Part shown: positions 32,653-40,470 of the stretch, piece after piece
Layout: every line of letters begins with the position of its first letter
Numbering within the stretch: position 1 is the stretch's first letter
DNA from: DTYU01 sp040757355
GTDB lineage: Bacteria; Bacillota; Desulfotomaculia; Desulfotomaculales; Ammonificaceae
DNA: 64,000 bases
Assembly: GCA_040757355.1 (NCBI GenBank)
Contig: JBFLWY010000010.1
Span: 9,268 to 73,267 of the forward strand
Direction of reading: 5' to 3'
Notes under the pieces: model-generated
Told to the model about the DNA's origin: nothing
Databases searched by the model: none
What the model saw: only the letters and a program-made list of their open reading frames with translations
Program-made: the position numbers and the translations under genes

Positions 32653-32670
32653 CGCTATCCCTCCTTAAAA

Positions 32671-32877
32671 TCATCTTACCGGCCGGCGCCCGGGCCAGGC
32701 TTGCCCTTCGGTCTGTCCTCGGCTTTTTTTGTCACCATCCGATGTCCCAGGGCACCTACCGCTGTTTATCGCTTTACGAGCAAACCTAATGATAGCCCTG
32801 GCAACGGCCACCTGGGCCTCCTGGTCCTCTGGGTCGGCGTATCGGCGTCTGATTATGAGCTTACTATTACGTGACAA
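32671..32877 (-). CDS. Small basic protein of the element, unknown
   Basis: About 68 residues, rich in Arg/Lys at both ends (KLIIRRRYADPEDQEAQVAVARAIIRFARKA). No family is recognised. I chose TTG at 32877 because AGAGGGGAG is upstream; a start at 32904 in the same frame would overlap the repressor stop. It lies between the repressor and integrase genes and probably shares their transcript. Confidence 0.5.
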   Translation of the reverse strand: MSRNSKLIIRRRYADPEDQEAQVAVARAIIRFARKAINSGRCPGTSDGDKKSRGQTEGQAWPGRRPVR

Positions 32878-32903
32878 GGCGACTCCCCTCTCTTTCTGTA
32901 TCA

Positions 32904-33119
32904 TTATGGTTTGTCTTTATTCGGTACGTAAGCCAGCAAATCTCCCGGTTGGCAATCGAGAGCTTTGCACAAAGCACCCAGGGTTTCAAGAGACACAGCT
33001 TTTGCCCTTCCGTGGTAAATAGCCGCTACAGTATCCCAAACTAAGCCGCTTGCTCGAGCCACGTCAGCAATTTTGAGCCGTCGCTGCCCCATGAGCTCAT
33101 GCAACCGCCATATCACCAT
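32904..33119 (-). CDS. Xre-family HTH repressor
   Basis: 71 residues, almost entirely a helix-turn-helix domain (LKIADVARASGLVWDTVAAIYHGRAKAVSLETLGALCKALDCQPGDLLAYV). It is the likely immunity repressor of the element, transcribed from a promoter that lies back to back with a rightward promoter. The start codon ATG is preceded by AAAGGGGGC. Confidence 0.88.
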   Translation of the reverse strand: MVIWRLHELMGQRRLKIADVARASGLVWDTVAAIYHGRAKAVSLETLGALCKALDCQPGDLLAYVPNKDKP

Positions 33120-33144
33120 TTAACACTGCCCCCTTTCTATCGGG

Positions 33145-33173
33145 ATAATACCATAACGTTGCCATAAAATCAA
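33145..33173 (-). promoter_or_regulatory. Promoter for repressor-integrase transcript
   Basis: On the minus strand TTGATT (33168-33173), a 17-base spacer and TATTAT (33145-33150). The sequence CGGGATA at 33141 recurs at 33225 inside the opposite promoter region and may be part of an operator. Confidence 0.7.
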
Positions 33174-33195
33174 TAAAACTTTTTACAAAACCCTG

Positions 33196-33224
33196 TTGAC
33201 TTTACGTAATTTCAGTTATATAAT
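33196..33224 (+). promoter_or_regulatory. Rightward promoter of the element
   Basis: TTGACT (33196-33201), a 17-base spacer and TATAAT (33219-33224), 41 bases before the GTG at 33265. It forms a genetic-switch arrangement with the repressor promoter. Confidence 0.75.
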
Positions 33225-33264
33225 CGGGATAGGAATAGTGAAAATCACCAAGGGGGTCGGTATC

Positions 33265-33990
33265 GTGAAGCGGTTAATCGAACAGGCGGTATCTTTGCCG
33301 GCAGAGGTCGAGAACCTCATCCATCAGGTGGCCGAGACCAAGCAGCGGATGCACGATCTACTGCAGGACAGGGCGAAGTTGGAGGCCCAGGTCGCGGGCG
33401 AGGTGGCGAACGAGACCAACGGCGACGGTAAAAAGAAGTATCCAAACGAGGAGGCCCGCAAGGCGGAAATCGCCCGCAGGCTCCAGGGAAACGAAATCTA
33501 CCGGGCCAACGAAGAAGCGATCCGCAAGGCCAGGGAAGCGGTCGTTGACCTGGAGGCCAGGCTTGACCGCAGCCGCTACGAGCACCGGACGGCGACGGCG
33601 CTCCTGAACCTCTTGGCCGCGGCGATCCAGGCCGGCAGGCAGGACGTGGAGGAGACGGTGATCACCAGGCCGGCGGTGGACCCGGAGGAGCAGAAGGCCG
33701 AGGCCCGGAAGAAGTTCACCGAGGCAGTAAAGGGGATCGCTAACGGCGACGGCACCGGCGCCAACGGCAACGGCAGCGGCCTCAAGGAAGCGAAGGTCAC
33801 GGTTCTGGAGGCCCGCCCGGGCAAGAGCGAAGGCACCATCCGGGCCTACTGTCAGATGGAAGGAGGGGAGAAGGTAGCGGTCTACGGCAAGAACGGCACC
33901 GGCAAGAAGTTAGCGGCGGCAATCGGGGAGGTGGTAGCTGTAAAGTTCAGGGAGATGGATCACGGCTGGTTCGCGGTGGCGGTGAACTAA
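33265..33990 (+). CDS. Coiled-coil phage-type protein with C-terminal beta domain
   Basis: About 241 residues. Residues 5-115 are helical and resemble small phage early proteins with a KKKYPNEEARKAEIARRL motif. A low-complexity GDGTGANGNGSG linker (about 160-172) joins a 65-residue C-terminal domain that may be an OB-like fold. GTG 33265 has AAGGGGGTCGG upstream. It is the first gene after the rightward promoter, so an early function in DNA metabolism is likely, but this is inference. The GKNGTGKK string is not a real Walker A. Confidence 0.65.
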   Translation: MKRLIEQAVSLPAEVENLIHQVAETKQRMHDLLQDRAKLEAQVAGEVANETNGDGKKKYPNEEARKAEIARRLQGNEIYRANEEAIRKAREAVVDLEARLDRSRYEHRTATALLNLLAAAIQAGRQDVEETVITRPAVDPEEQKAEARKKFTEAVKGIANGDGTGANGNGSGLKEAKVTVLEARPGKSEGTIRAYCQMEGGEKVAVYGKNGTGKKLAAAIGEVVAVKFREMDHGWFAVAVN

Positions 33991-34126
33991 AAGACCTGGG
34001 GATACCCCCAGGCCATCGGACGGGAGGCGGGTCAAGGTTCGAAGGCCAGGCCCGCCGCCCTCCAAGGTAAGAGTTCGGCAAAGAAGCTTGTTTTCCTGCG
34101 AATACAAGAGAAAGGAGGTGTTCTGG

Positions 34127-34414
34127 GTGGCGGTATCATTAGACCTGAGACAACTCTTCGCGGCCCGTGTGGACAGCATCCATCCGGCTAACTCTCCAAA
34201 ATACGCTGCTTACCAGAAAGAGGCAGACCAGTTGTATAAGCGCCTTGAAGTGGCTTTAACTGAAGTTGGCCTCCTTGAGGAGAAAAAGGAGACGTTATCC
34301 CGCCTGGACGAAACCCGCACCGCGATGGAGGCCGAGGCTATAGAGCTATCTTATCACCAGGGGGTTGCTGATGGGATAGGGCTCGTTCTCCAGGCCCTGC
34401 TGAAGGAAAGGTAG
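34127..34414 (+). CDS. Small helical phage protein (DUF6809-like)
   Basis: About 95 residues, all helical, with a pattern of KEADQLYKRLEVALTEVG and a C-terminal YHQGVADGIGLVLQ that resembles DUF6809 proteins of Firmicutes phages. Function unknown. GTG 34127 follows AAAGGAGGTG. A 10-bp hairpin lies just after the stop. The 136-base gap before it holds only two GC-rich hairpins. Confidence 0.6.
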   Translation: MAVSLDLRQLFAARVDSIHPANSPKYAAYQKEADQLYKRLEVALTEVGLLEEKKETLSRLDETRTAMEAEAIELSYHQGVADGIGLVLQALLKER

Positions 34415-34424
34415 GATAACAGGC

Positions 34425-34448
34425 GAGGCCGGGAGAAATCCCGGCCTC
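34425..34448. terminator. Hairpin after early genes of the element
   Basis: GAGGCCGGGA / TCCCGGCCTC with a 4-base GAAA loop. It is a stable stem without a T run, between convergent genes. Confidence 0.45.
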
Positions 34449-34495
34449 TGAAGTCTATTGGCTCAGCACCGCCAAATTATTGCCGTTCGCGTCCT

Positions 34496-34858
34496 CTACC
34501 CGGTGCTGATCTTGCTGCAACTGTCGCAGGTGAGGACCGCCCCAGCTATGGTTCGAGCAACAGCTTTTCCTTCGGCATCCGGGTAGAGCGTGGTTTTAAC
34601 TTCGGCTACGGTTGCCTTCGTCCCCACGCGAACTTCAACGCCCGTTATATTGCTATACCAGGATGTCGCAAGCTTCGGATCGCCATTGCCTCCGTAATTC
34701 TCGTAAAGGTACTGTTTCACTGCATTTGTCGCTTCGGCGTTCGTTTTAGCTTGCTCTTGAGGAGAAGCGGTTTGCTCCGGGGGACTGCCGCCGCAGCCGG
34801 CCAAACTTAGCGCCAGTAATAAACCAAGTGCTGCCAGAAGCCAGCGAAACCGAAACAC
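34496..34858 (-). CDS. Predicted lipoprotein, cargo of the element
   Basis: 120 residues with a clear signal peptide and lipobox (LLALSLAGCGGSPPEQ, lipidated Cys at about 22). The mature part has no recognised domain and ends with a CDSC motif. It is transcribed on its own against its neighbours, as morons of phages often are. It may act at the cell surface, for example against superinfection, but there is no direct evidence. Confidence 0.7.
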   Translation of the reverse strand: MFRFRWLLAALGLLLALSLAGCGGSPPEQTASPQEQAKTNAEATNAVKQYLYENYGGNGDPKLATSWYSNITGVEVRVGTKATVAEVKTTLYPDAEGKAVARTIAGAVLTCDSCSKISTG

Positions 34859-34970
34859 CCTCTCACCTCCTTTTTGGGGATTTTCTCGGTTATCCGTATT
34901 CTTCCTGCTACGGAAGGAGAATAACTTTTTAACACCGAACTCATAACCTACAAAAGGATGGAGGGGTAAC

Positions 34971-35348
34971 TTGATCAGTGATCGCGTGATTTACGTCGTC
35001 GAGGATGGGTTTTTCGGGCCTGACCCGCCCCTGCAGCTTGGCCTGAATGTGCGTAAAGGCCAGACGGGGGGCATGGATTGGATTGGCTGGCACGATACCA
35101 ACCGGGGGCACCAGGTTGAGGGTAAGTTGATTAAAGAGACCCCGGATGGCTTTGTATGGCAGCGTTATCGGCAGGTGAACGGCAAGTGGATGAAGGCAGA
35201 ACTTATCCGTTTCCGGGTGTTTACCCTGGAGGAGTTCAACAAGAAGTTCCGGGATAGGGTCCACGGGCCGTTACCGGAGTTTTCGTCAACCGACGAACTA
35301 TACGAGTTCTACCGGCGAGAGTTTGGAAGTAGTGGGTGCCACTATTAG
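34971..35348 (+). CDS. Hypothetical protein in the element
   Basis: 125 residues, rich in Trp/Arg/Phe, no membrane segment (GLNVRKGQTGGMDWIGWHD, VWQRYRQVNGKWMK). Unknown family. The start is TTG at 34971 behind GGATGGAGGGG. It stands alone on the plus strand and ends at the convergent tape-measure operon. Confidence 0.55.
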   Translation: MISDRVIYVVEDGFFGPDPPLQLGLNVRKGQTGGMDWIGWHDTNRGHQVEGKLIKETPDGFVWQRYRQVNGKWMKAELIRFRVFTLEEFNKKFRDRVHGPLPEFSSTDELYEFYRREFGSSGCHY

Positions 35349-35422
35349 GTGTCTGGCTCCTCCTCATACGGCATCCGCTTGCCCGTTCCTCCCGAGTAAC
35401 CGGTGATCTCGCAGCGTGACAT
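35345..35422 (-). CDS. Possible 25-residue peptide at the end of the tail operon
   Basis: An ATG one base after the tape-measure stop codon opens a 25-codon frame (MSRCEITGYSGG...EEEPDT). No separate ribosome-binding site is clear except GGGGGCAGGA inside the preceding gene. It may be the start of a lost downstream gene, because tail genes normally continue here. Confidence 0.25.
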   Translation of the reverse strand: MSRCEITGYSGGTGKRMPYEEEPDT

Positions 35423-35423
35423 A

Positions 35424-38405
35424 CTACGTCCTGCCCCCTAACCGGTAAAACTCGTCCATAATAAGCTCTTTAACTTCCTCCGGGTCGGTGCCGTAAATGT
35501 TAAAGTTTATAGTGCCAATGCTCGTTCTGGTGCTATACGTATTGCCGGCAGTAGCTGCAGCTACCGCAGGCATCCGCACCAAGTTTTCCATTATAGGAGC
35601 GCCTGATAGCTGGATGGTATCCAGCCCCGTTTTAAGGCGCTTAAAGGCCGCCAGCAGCTGGCCTACACCCACGTTAACCCGGTCCACCAGCGAGGGCGAG
35701 TGCCTGAGGGTAGGATCAACCTGGGATACAATAGCCAGCATCTCGTCCACTACCCGGCGCAGGTAATCAAACCGGCTCTCCATCCCCGCCGCAAAGTTGC
35801 TCACCAGGCTGGCGCCATAGGCAGTGCTGGCGCCGGCAATATCTCTGTACCGCTGCTCGATCCGGTTAAGCTCCTCCTCGGCGTTCCGGCGTATCTCCGC
35901 CTGCTTCTGCTGCCACTCGATCCGGTAAGCCTCAAGCTGTGCTGCGGCCTCCATCCGTATCTCCACCAGCTTCTGGCGCAACTCGGCCCGCTGGTCCTCA
36001 AGCTGGCTTAACGCCTCAGCCCTGGCCTCCTGGTTTTTCTGCCGCCACAGCGCCACGTATTCGGCCAGCTGCTCGTCAGTCAAGGTGACAAGGGCCGCGA
36101 TCTCGGGGGCCGCCTTCGGCCCCATCTCCCTTAGTTCCCTGATCAGGCCTTGGTCAACACCGCGTTCTGCAAGGGCGGTTATGTTAGCCTGCCATTCGTC
36201 AAACGTCCTAACCTGGTCGCGCAGGTTTTGCAGCAGCTGTTCGCCGCTAACGTCCCGCCGGGTGACCTGGTCGAACAGGCCGGCAAAGTCCATAAGCGCC
36301 CTGGCCCGGCGGTCAACTTCCGCCTCAAACTGCTCCGTAAGCCGGCGCTCGTCCTCCGCCAGCCGGCGGTTAACCTCAGCTACCTTGCGCTGGTACTCCT
36401 CCTGGGCCTCCGCAAGGTCCTCGCGGTACCGCTTTTCAACCTCGGTTATCTCATCGGCCAAATCGCGCAACTCCAGCTCCTGCGCCCTAATAGCCTGGTT
36501 GGTTTCGTATACCTGCTGCTCAATATCGGCCTGGGCCTTTTTAGCCTCCTCCAGCCGCACGGCCAACTGCAGCGTTTCCTCGGCATCCTTACCCTTAGCC
36601 CTAACGCTCTCCTGGTACCCCTGGTTAACAGCCGCTACAATCTGCCGCTGTAGTTCCAGCTGCTGGTTCAAATTATCCAGCCGCTGCCGCAAGGCCGCAA
36701 CCTGGTCCCCGTGGCGCTCCGCCGCCATAGCAGCGGTTTCATGCTGCGTCCTAAGCGCCTGCAGCCGCAACGTCAGGGCGTCAGCCGTCTTTTCCCAAGC
36801 CGCCCGGGTATCCTCGGCAGCTTTTTGAGTTTTTTCACCGGTACCTTCAACTTTTTTACCGGCGTCCTCAATAGTGAAACCAAAATCCTTCGCCGCTTTG
36901 GTGCTTTCCTGGATACTTGCCTGCGTTTCCGGTATGGGTTTACCTACAAGACCGGCGGCCCACGCCTTCCGGAAATTCGCCGCTGCCTCTTGTGCAGCTT
37001 CCCACTCAACCTGGCGAGTCTTTGTAATAGACTTCTCTTTGGATATCAAACCGCTCAGCCCAGCCCGGGCTTGCCTTATCTTCTCCCCAAGCACCGGCAG
37101 CCAGCCAAAAAGTTTCTCGTAAGCTCCAAGTAAGGCATCTGCGGCCTCCAGAATGTATTTTTTTAGGGTACCCCAGGCTTGCAGGCCGTAATACCGCACT
37201 TTGTCCCAGTTCTTGTAGAGGTAGACGCCGGCGGCGGTCAGGGCACCCACGACGGCGGTGATGGCTAACAGTATCGGGTTAGCACCCGTCAGGGCAAGGA
37301 ACGCCAGGCGCACCTTACCGAGCATTCCGGGAATAGCTTTAAGCCCGAGATACATATTTTTTAAATGGGTAGTGAAAAACCGAACGGTTTGGGCCGCCGT
37401 TAGGAACTGCACCGCGATGCCCGATACCGCTTTGTATGCGAGAAGTGGGCCGAGTGTAGCGATCAGGGCCCCCTTGATCTTAGGCCAGTTATTGATGATC
37501 CATTCACCCGCAGCGATAAACAGTTCTAGAGCCGGTACTAAACGCGTAAAAGCTTCTCTTAACCCGCTCTCCTTAGCGGTCTTTGCAAACTGCTGCACGC
37601 CGTCCCGGACCTCAAGCAGCCACTGGCGGAATCTTTCATAAGTCGGCCCCGTAAGCTCTCCGAAGGTCAATTTAATACTTTCCCGGATCGTAGCGAGTGC
37701 GCCGGGCACCGAATCAGCCATTTTTTGCATCATATTGGGGAAACGCTGCTCCATCCCAGCAATCAGCGCCTGGATAGCTTTATCAGCGGGGATCAGGCCT
37801 TTCTCGGCCAGCTTCATCACTTCCTGAGTGCTCCTGCCCATCGCTTCGGCAAGGATATCCCAGGCAGGAACCCCAGCTTCTGTTAGCTGGAGCATTTCCT
37901 CGGCGGAAACCTTCGCCTTCGCCTGCATCTGGCCGAGCGCCAGGATTATGCGGTTTATTCCTTCCTGGCCCATGCCTAAACCACTTGCCGCGTCGCCTAC
38001 AGCAGCCAGCACCGGGATGACCTGCTCCGAAGCAAAGCCGAAGGCCAGCATCCGTTTTGAGGCGTCAACCAATTCGGGAAACTCGAAGGGCGTTTTTTCG
38101 GCGAACGTCGAAAGTTCTTTCAGGAAGGTGTTTGCCTTTTCTGCCGAGCCGAGCATAGTTTCAAACCCGACTCGCGCCTGCTCCAGCTGCATCGGCAGTT
38201 CGACAAAGGTCTCTTTGGCGAGCCGCTTGACCGGCTCAAACACGCTTTGCCACAGGCCAAAACCGGCCGCGGTGGCAACAGCCTGGGCAGCCAGGCCCTT
38301 AAGGGATACGCCAGCCTGCCGGCCCAGGTTATTAAGATCCCGTAGCTGCTTTACGGCCATGCCGCCCTGGAGCTCTACGACACCGAATAACTTAAAAAGC
38401 TCCAT
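35424..38405 (-). CDS. Phage tail tape measure protein
   Basis: 993 residues. The N-terminal 260 match the tape-measure domain (ELPMQLEQARVGFETMLGSAEKA, then LAFGFASEQVIPVLAAVGDAASGLGMGQEGI and VSAEEMLQLTEAGVPAWDIL). Two hydrophobic stretches (about 315-400) follow, then a coiled coil from about 545 to 880 and a low-similarity C-terminus. Tape measure proteins fix tail length in siphophages and myophages. It is the last gene of a leftward operon, behind the chaperone gene. Tail tube, baseplate and fibre genes that should follow are absent. Confidence 0.93.
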   Translation of the reverse strand: MELFKLFGVVELQGGMAVKQLRDLNNLGRQAGVSLKGLAAQAVATAAGFGLWQSVFEPVKRLAKETFVELPMQLEQARVGFETMLGSAEKANTFLKELSTFAEKTPFEFPELVDASKRMLAFGFASEQVIPVLAAVGDAASGLGMGQEGINRIILALGQMQAKAKVSAEEMLQLTEAGVPAWDILAEAMGRSTQEVMKLAEKGLIPADKAIQALIAGMEQRFPNMMQKMADSVPGALATIRESIKLTFGELTGPTYERFRQWLLEVRDGVQQFAKTAKESGLREAFTRLVPALELFIAAGEWIINNWPKIKGALIATLGPLLAYKAVSGIAVQFLTAAQTVRFFTTHLKNMYLGLKAIPGMLGKVRLAFLALTGANPILLAITAVVGALTAAGVYLYKNWDKVRYYGLQAWGTLKKYILEAADALLGAYEKLFGWLPVLGEKIRQARAGLSGLISKEKSITKTRQVEWEAAQEAAANFRKAWAAGLVGKPIPETQASIQESTKAAKDFGFTIEDAGKKVEGTGEKTQKAAEDTRAAWEKTADALTLRLQALRTQHETAAMAAERHGDQVAALRQRLDNLNQQLELQRQIVAAVNQGYQESVRAKGKDAEETLQLAVRLEEAKKAQADIEQQVYETNQAIRAQELELRDLADEITEVEKRYREDLAEAQEEYQRKVAEVNRRLAEDERRLTEQFEAEVDRRARALMDFAGLFDQVTRRDVSGEQLLQNLRDQVRTFDEWQANITALAERGVDQGLIRELREMGPKAAPEIAALVTLTDEQLAEYVALWRQKNQEARAEALSQLEDQRAELRQKLVEIRMEAAAQLEAYRIEWQQKQAEIRRNAEEELNRIEQRYRDIAGASTAYGASLVSNFAAGMESRFDYLRRVVDEMLAIVSQVDPTLRHSPSLVDRVNVGVGQLLAAFKRLKTGLDTIQLSGAPIMENLVRMPAVAAATAGNTYSTRTSIGTINFNIYGTDPEEVKELIMDEFYRLGGRT

Positions 38406-38408
38406 CCC

Positions 38409-38738
38409 CTACAGCCTCCTTCTTTTCAGCAGTTGCTGGATTTTACCCCCCGATGGTTGCTTCATCCCCCCGAAAGCTTCCTTAAACGCTTGATTAAGCG
38501 CCCCGATTACCAAATTTGCAGATGCCACGGAGAGCATTTTGCCCACATCTTCCTTAGTAAGGGAGGGATCATCTTCGACCAGGCAAGCCCAAAGGTAAAT
38601 CAGGAATGCGCGGGCACTCCCCTGGACAAGTGCTTTCCCGGCAGCCTCCAGTGTGCCGTACTCTTCTTCTATCCGGGCGAGGGCGCCCATGGTGACTTTA
38701 AGCTCCCGCTCTTTGCCGCCCAACACGAGCTTAGCCAA
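38409..38738 (-). CDS. Phage tail assembly chaperone
   Basis: About 109 residues. The beginning AKLVLGGKERELKVTMGALARIEEEYG is characteristic of the GTA-gp10-like tail chaperones that always precede tape measure genes. The start is TTG at 38738, behind GGGGGCG inside the end of the upstream gene; an in-frame TTG at 38759 is possible. The site being embedded in the small-terminase-like gene suggests the two genes are adapted neighbours and not joined by a recent random deletion. Confidence 0.8.
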   Translation of the reverse strand: MAKLVLGGKERELKVTMGALARIEEEYGTLEAAGKALVQGSARAFLIYLWACLVEDDPSLTKEDVGKMLSVASANLVIGALNQAFKEAFGGMKQPSGGKIQQLLKRRRL

Positions 38739-38739
38739 A

Positions 38740-39276
38740 TCAATCGCCCCCTTTTTCAACTTCTCCTAACGCCCGTTGCAGCGCCTCCAGGAACCTCGGA
38801 TTTATAAGCAGTTGGTCAAAAGCGTCGTCATGCTCTTTACTCAGCCTCCGGCGTTCCTCAACTATCGTATCAGGCTCGCCTCTTGATAACCGCTCCAGCT
38901 TGGTCCCCTCGGTCACAAACAAACGGGCTTCCTGCACTGATAAATCTTGGGGTGCTGTGGCCTCAAGGCGCTTCATTGCCTTTTCCAATAGTAGCATGGC
39001 TGCTTCAGTGTGGCGCTCCCGCATCTTCTTAATCTCCTCAAGCTGCTTAAATCGGATCTGCCGGTCAATCTCCTCGTCCCAAGCCGCCGCCCGCTCAACC
39101 CAATCCCAGCGCACGCTCCAGCGGTCAATTTGCGTCTTACTTTTGCCTAACCTTCGGGCAACTTCCCGGATACTTCGCGCCGGCCCCATATCGCGGTACA
39201 GGGCGAAAGCTTGGAACGCCTGTGCGCTCTCTCCGGGCTGACGCCCGTACACTTCACGATCCTTGATCTCAGCCAT
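38740..39276 (-). CDS. Terminase-small-subunit-like HTH protein
   Basis: 178 residues. The N-terminal HTH (SIREVARRLGKSKTQIDRWSVRWDWVERAAAWDEEIDR) is typical of phage small terminases that bind pac or cos DNA. A helical C-terminal part (about 65-175) follows. No large terminase is encoded nearby. It could recognise the packaging site of this element so that a helper phage packages it. ATG 39276 follows GGAGGGAG. Confidence 0.65.
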   Translation of the reverse strand: MAEIKDREVYGRQPGESAQAFQAFALYRDMGPARSIREVARRLGKSKTQIDRWSVRWDWVERAAAWDEEIDRQIRFKQLEEIKKMRERHTEAAMLLLEKAMKRLEATAPQDLSVQEARLFVTEGTKLERLSRGEPDTIVEERRRLSKEHDDAFDQLLINPRFLEALQRALGEVEKGGD

Positions 39277-39685
39277 CGCCCTGCTCCCTCCTAAGCTCCT
39301 CCAGCTTTGCTTTTAATTCATTGATCCGGTTTGCCATCCAGCTTTTTTCTCCAGCATCGAAAAACGGGCTTTCCAGCCGCTTTCGCAGTTCAGCGATCTC
39401 TCTTTCAAGTACGGCAATCCCGGCCTGTGCCCGCCTCCGGCGCTCCTGCCGCTCCTGCTCCTCCACCTGGGGGCGTAGTTTTTCTAAGCATTCCCTTGCC
39501 ATCTTCAGGGCTTCGGCCTCTGCCCGGCGCTCGGCGTTTAAACCGTGAATCTGGCGGGCATAGGCTACCAAGCTTGAAAAAGAGCTAAGGTGGGGAGACC
39601 CGGGATCAAGCTCCACCGGTTTCAGTTCTTGCAGCCGCTCGTCAATCTGCTTCATGAGCCTTTCGAGAGTGTTTTTGTTGAGCAA
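39269..39685 (-). CDS. Coiled-coil protein of the element
   Basis: 138 residues, highly charged, with a heptad pattern over most of its length (ERRAEAEALKMARECLEKLRPQ). Unknown family. It starts at TTG 39685 behind GGAGGG and overlaps its neighbours on both sides by a few bases, consistent with one operon. Confidence 0.6.
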   Translation of the reverse strand: MLNKNTLERLMKQIDERLQELKPVELDPGSPHLSSFSSLVAYARQIHGLNAERRAEAEALKMARECLEKLRPQVEEQERQERRRRAQAGIAVLEREIAELRKRLESPFFDAGEKSWMANRINELKAKLEELRREQGDG

Positions 39686-39857
39686 CTAAACTCCCTCCTT
39701 CGGATATATCCTCGTCCTCGTCATCGAACGGGTCCGGGGGCCACCACTCGCCGCAGCCGCCGGGACATTCGTAGAAGTGAAATGTTGCATAATACTTCAT
39801 TTCCTTTCCGCACACCGGGCAATAGAGGACATCGCCCACCTGAGGCCCTACTCCCAA
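39642..39857 (-). CDS. Small zinc-ribbon protein
   Basis: 71 residues. CPVC and C-PGG-C pairs (residues about 13-36) suggest a zinc ribbon, followed by an acidic tract (DPFDDEDEDISEGG). Unknown role. Probable start TTG at 39857. It overlaps the neighbouring frames by 10-44 bases. Confidence 0.5.
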   Translation of the reverse strand: MGVGPQVGDVLYCPVCGKEMKYYATFHFYECPGGCGEWWPPDPFDDEDEDISEGGSLVAQQKHSRKAHEAD

Positions 39858-40114
39858 TCTCGCAGAACCCGCTCCAGCAACTCCCGGACCTCCGGGTTAA
39901 GCTGCACGTCCTCACAGTCAAGGGTTACTGTCTGCCCGCGGCGCAGCTCTCCGGTTTCGCGGTCTTTGTAAGCCTTGCTTATCTGCAACTCGCCGGCTAA
40001 CTCAAAGTAGCTCAGCATTACCCTGGGGCTTGACGCAATTTGCGGCTTCTCTTTCTCCCAATACCTTTCACCGCGATAACCCGTTTTCGCCGCCGTCTTG
40101 CTCACCGCAACCAT
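39848..40114 (-). CDS. Hypothetical protein of the element
   Basis: 88 residues with no recognised domain; the C-terminal half (LDCEDVQLNPEVRELLERVLRDW) is probably helical. ATG 40114 is well supported by AGGAAAGGAG upstream. Confidence 0.55.
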   Translation of the reverse strand: MVAVSKTAAKTGYRGERYWEKEKPQIASSPRVMLSYFELAGELQISKAYKDRETGELRRGQTVTLDCEDVQLNPEVRELLERVLRDWE

Positions 40115-40211
40115 CTCCTTTCCTGCTATCTCTGCCCTTCGCCGGTGCTTGCCGCGCCTGACAGCCCTTACCCAGCGAGATAATTACCTCTTCGCGGTAA
40201 CGGAGCATCAT
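40068..40211 (-). CDS. Possible 47-residue basic peptide
   Basis: ATG-ATG at 40211 with GAGGG upstream opens a short frame (MMLRYREEVIISLGKG...). It fills the gap between two better-supported genes and overlaps the next by 47 bases. No family. Confidence 0.25.
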   Translation of the reverse strand: MMLRYREEVIISLGKGCQARQAPAKGRDSRKGDGCGEQDGGENGLSR

Positions 40212-40468
40212 CTTTCCCTCGACCTTGATAAGATGTAATCTCGGTCCCACCAGGTACTCCATTCGTGCCCGCAGACGCGGCACCGGTAGATCGCTTGTAA
40301 TAAACCGCGGGCTTCAAACCACGTGTAAGGGCGCTCCAATTCTAAACACCGCATGCAACAATCGCCCAGGGCCTCTTTCAGCCGGCTGGTTTCGCAGGTT
40401 TTTGGCATAGCCTGCACTTTCTTTAACTCTGGTCTCTCCGGCAAGATATAGATGTCGCGCTCCTCCAT
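40208..40468 (-). CDS. Small Cys-rich DNA/RNA-binding-like protein
   Basis: About 86 residues. CCMRC (about 37-41) and CRVCGHEW (about 62-69) form a two-pair zinc-finger pattern. ATG 40468 follows AAAGGGGTGG; the longer frame to 40513 overlaps the previous gene. Unknown role in the leftward operon. Confidence 0.55.
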   Translation of the reverse strand: MEERDIYILPERPELKKVQAMPKTCETSRLKEALGDCCMRCLELERPYTWFEARGLLQAIYRCRVCGHEWSTWWDRDYILSRSRER

Positions 40469-40470
40469 GG

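Noticed and set aside
33880..33915. GKNGTGKK, resembling a Walker A motif, in the 33265 protein
   Set aside because: The last residue is Lys rather than Ser/Thr, there is no Walker B, and it lies in a short beta-rich domain.
36085..36828. 247-residue plus-strand frame
   Set aside because: Antisense to the coiled-coil region of the tape measure gene; its Ser/Ala-rich composition is a by-product of GC-rich heptads.
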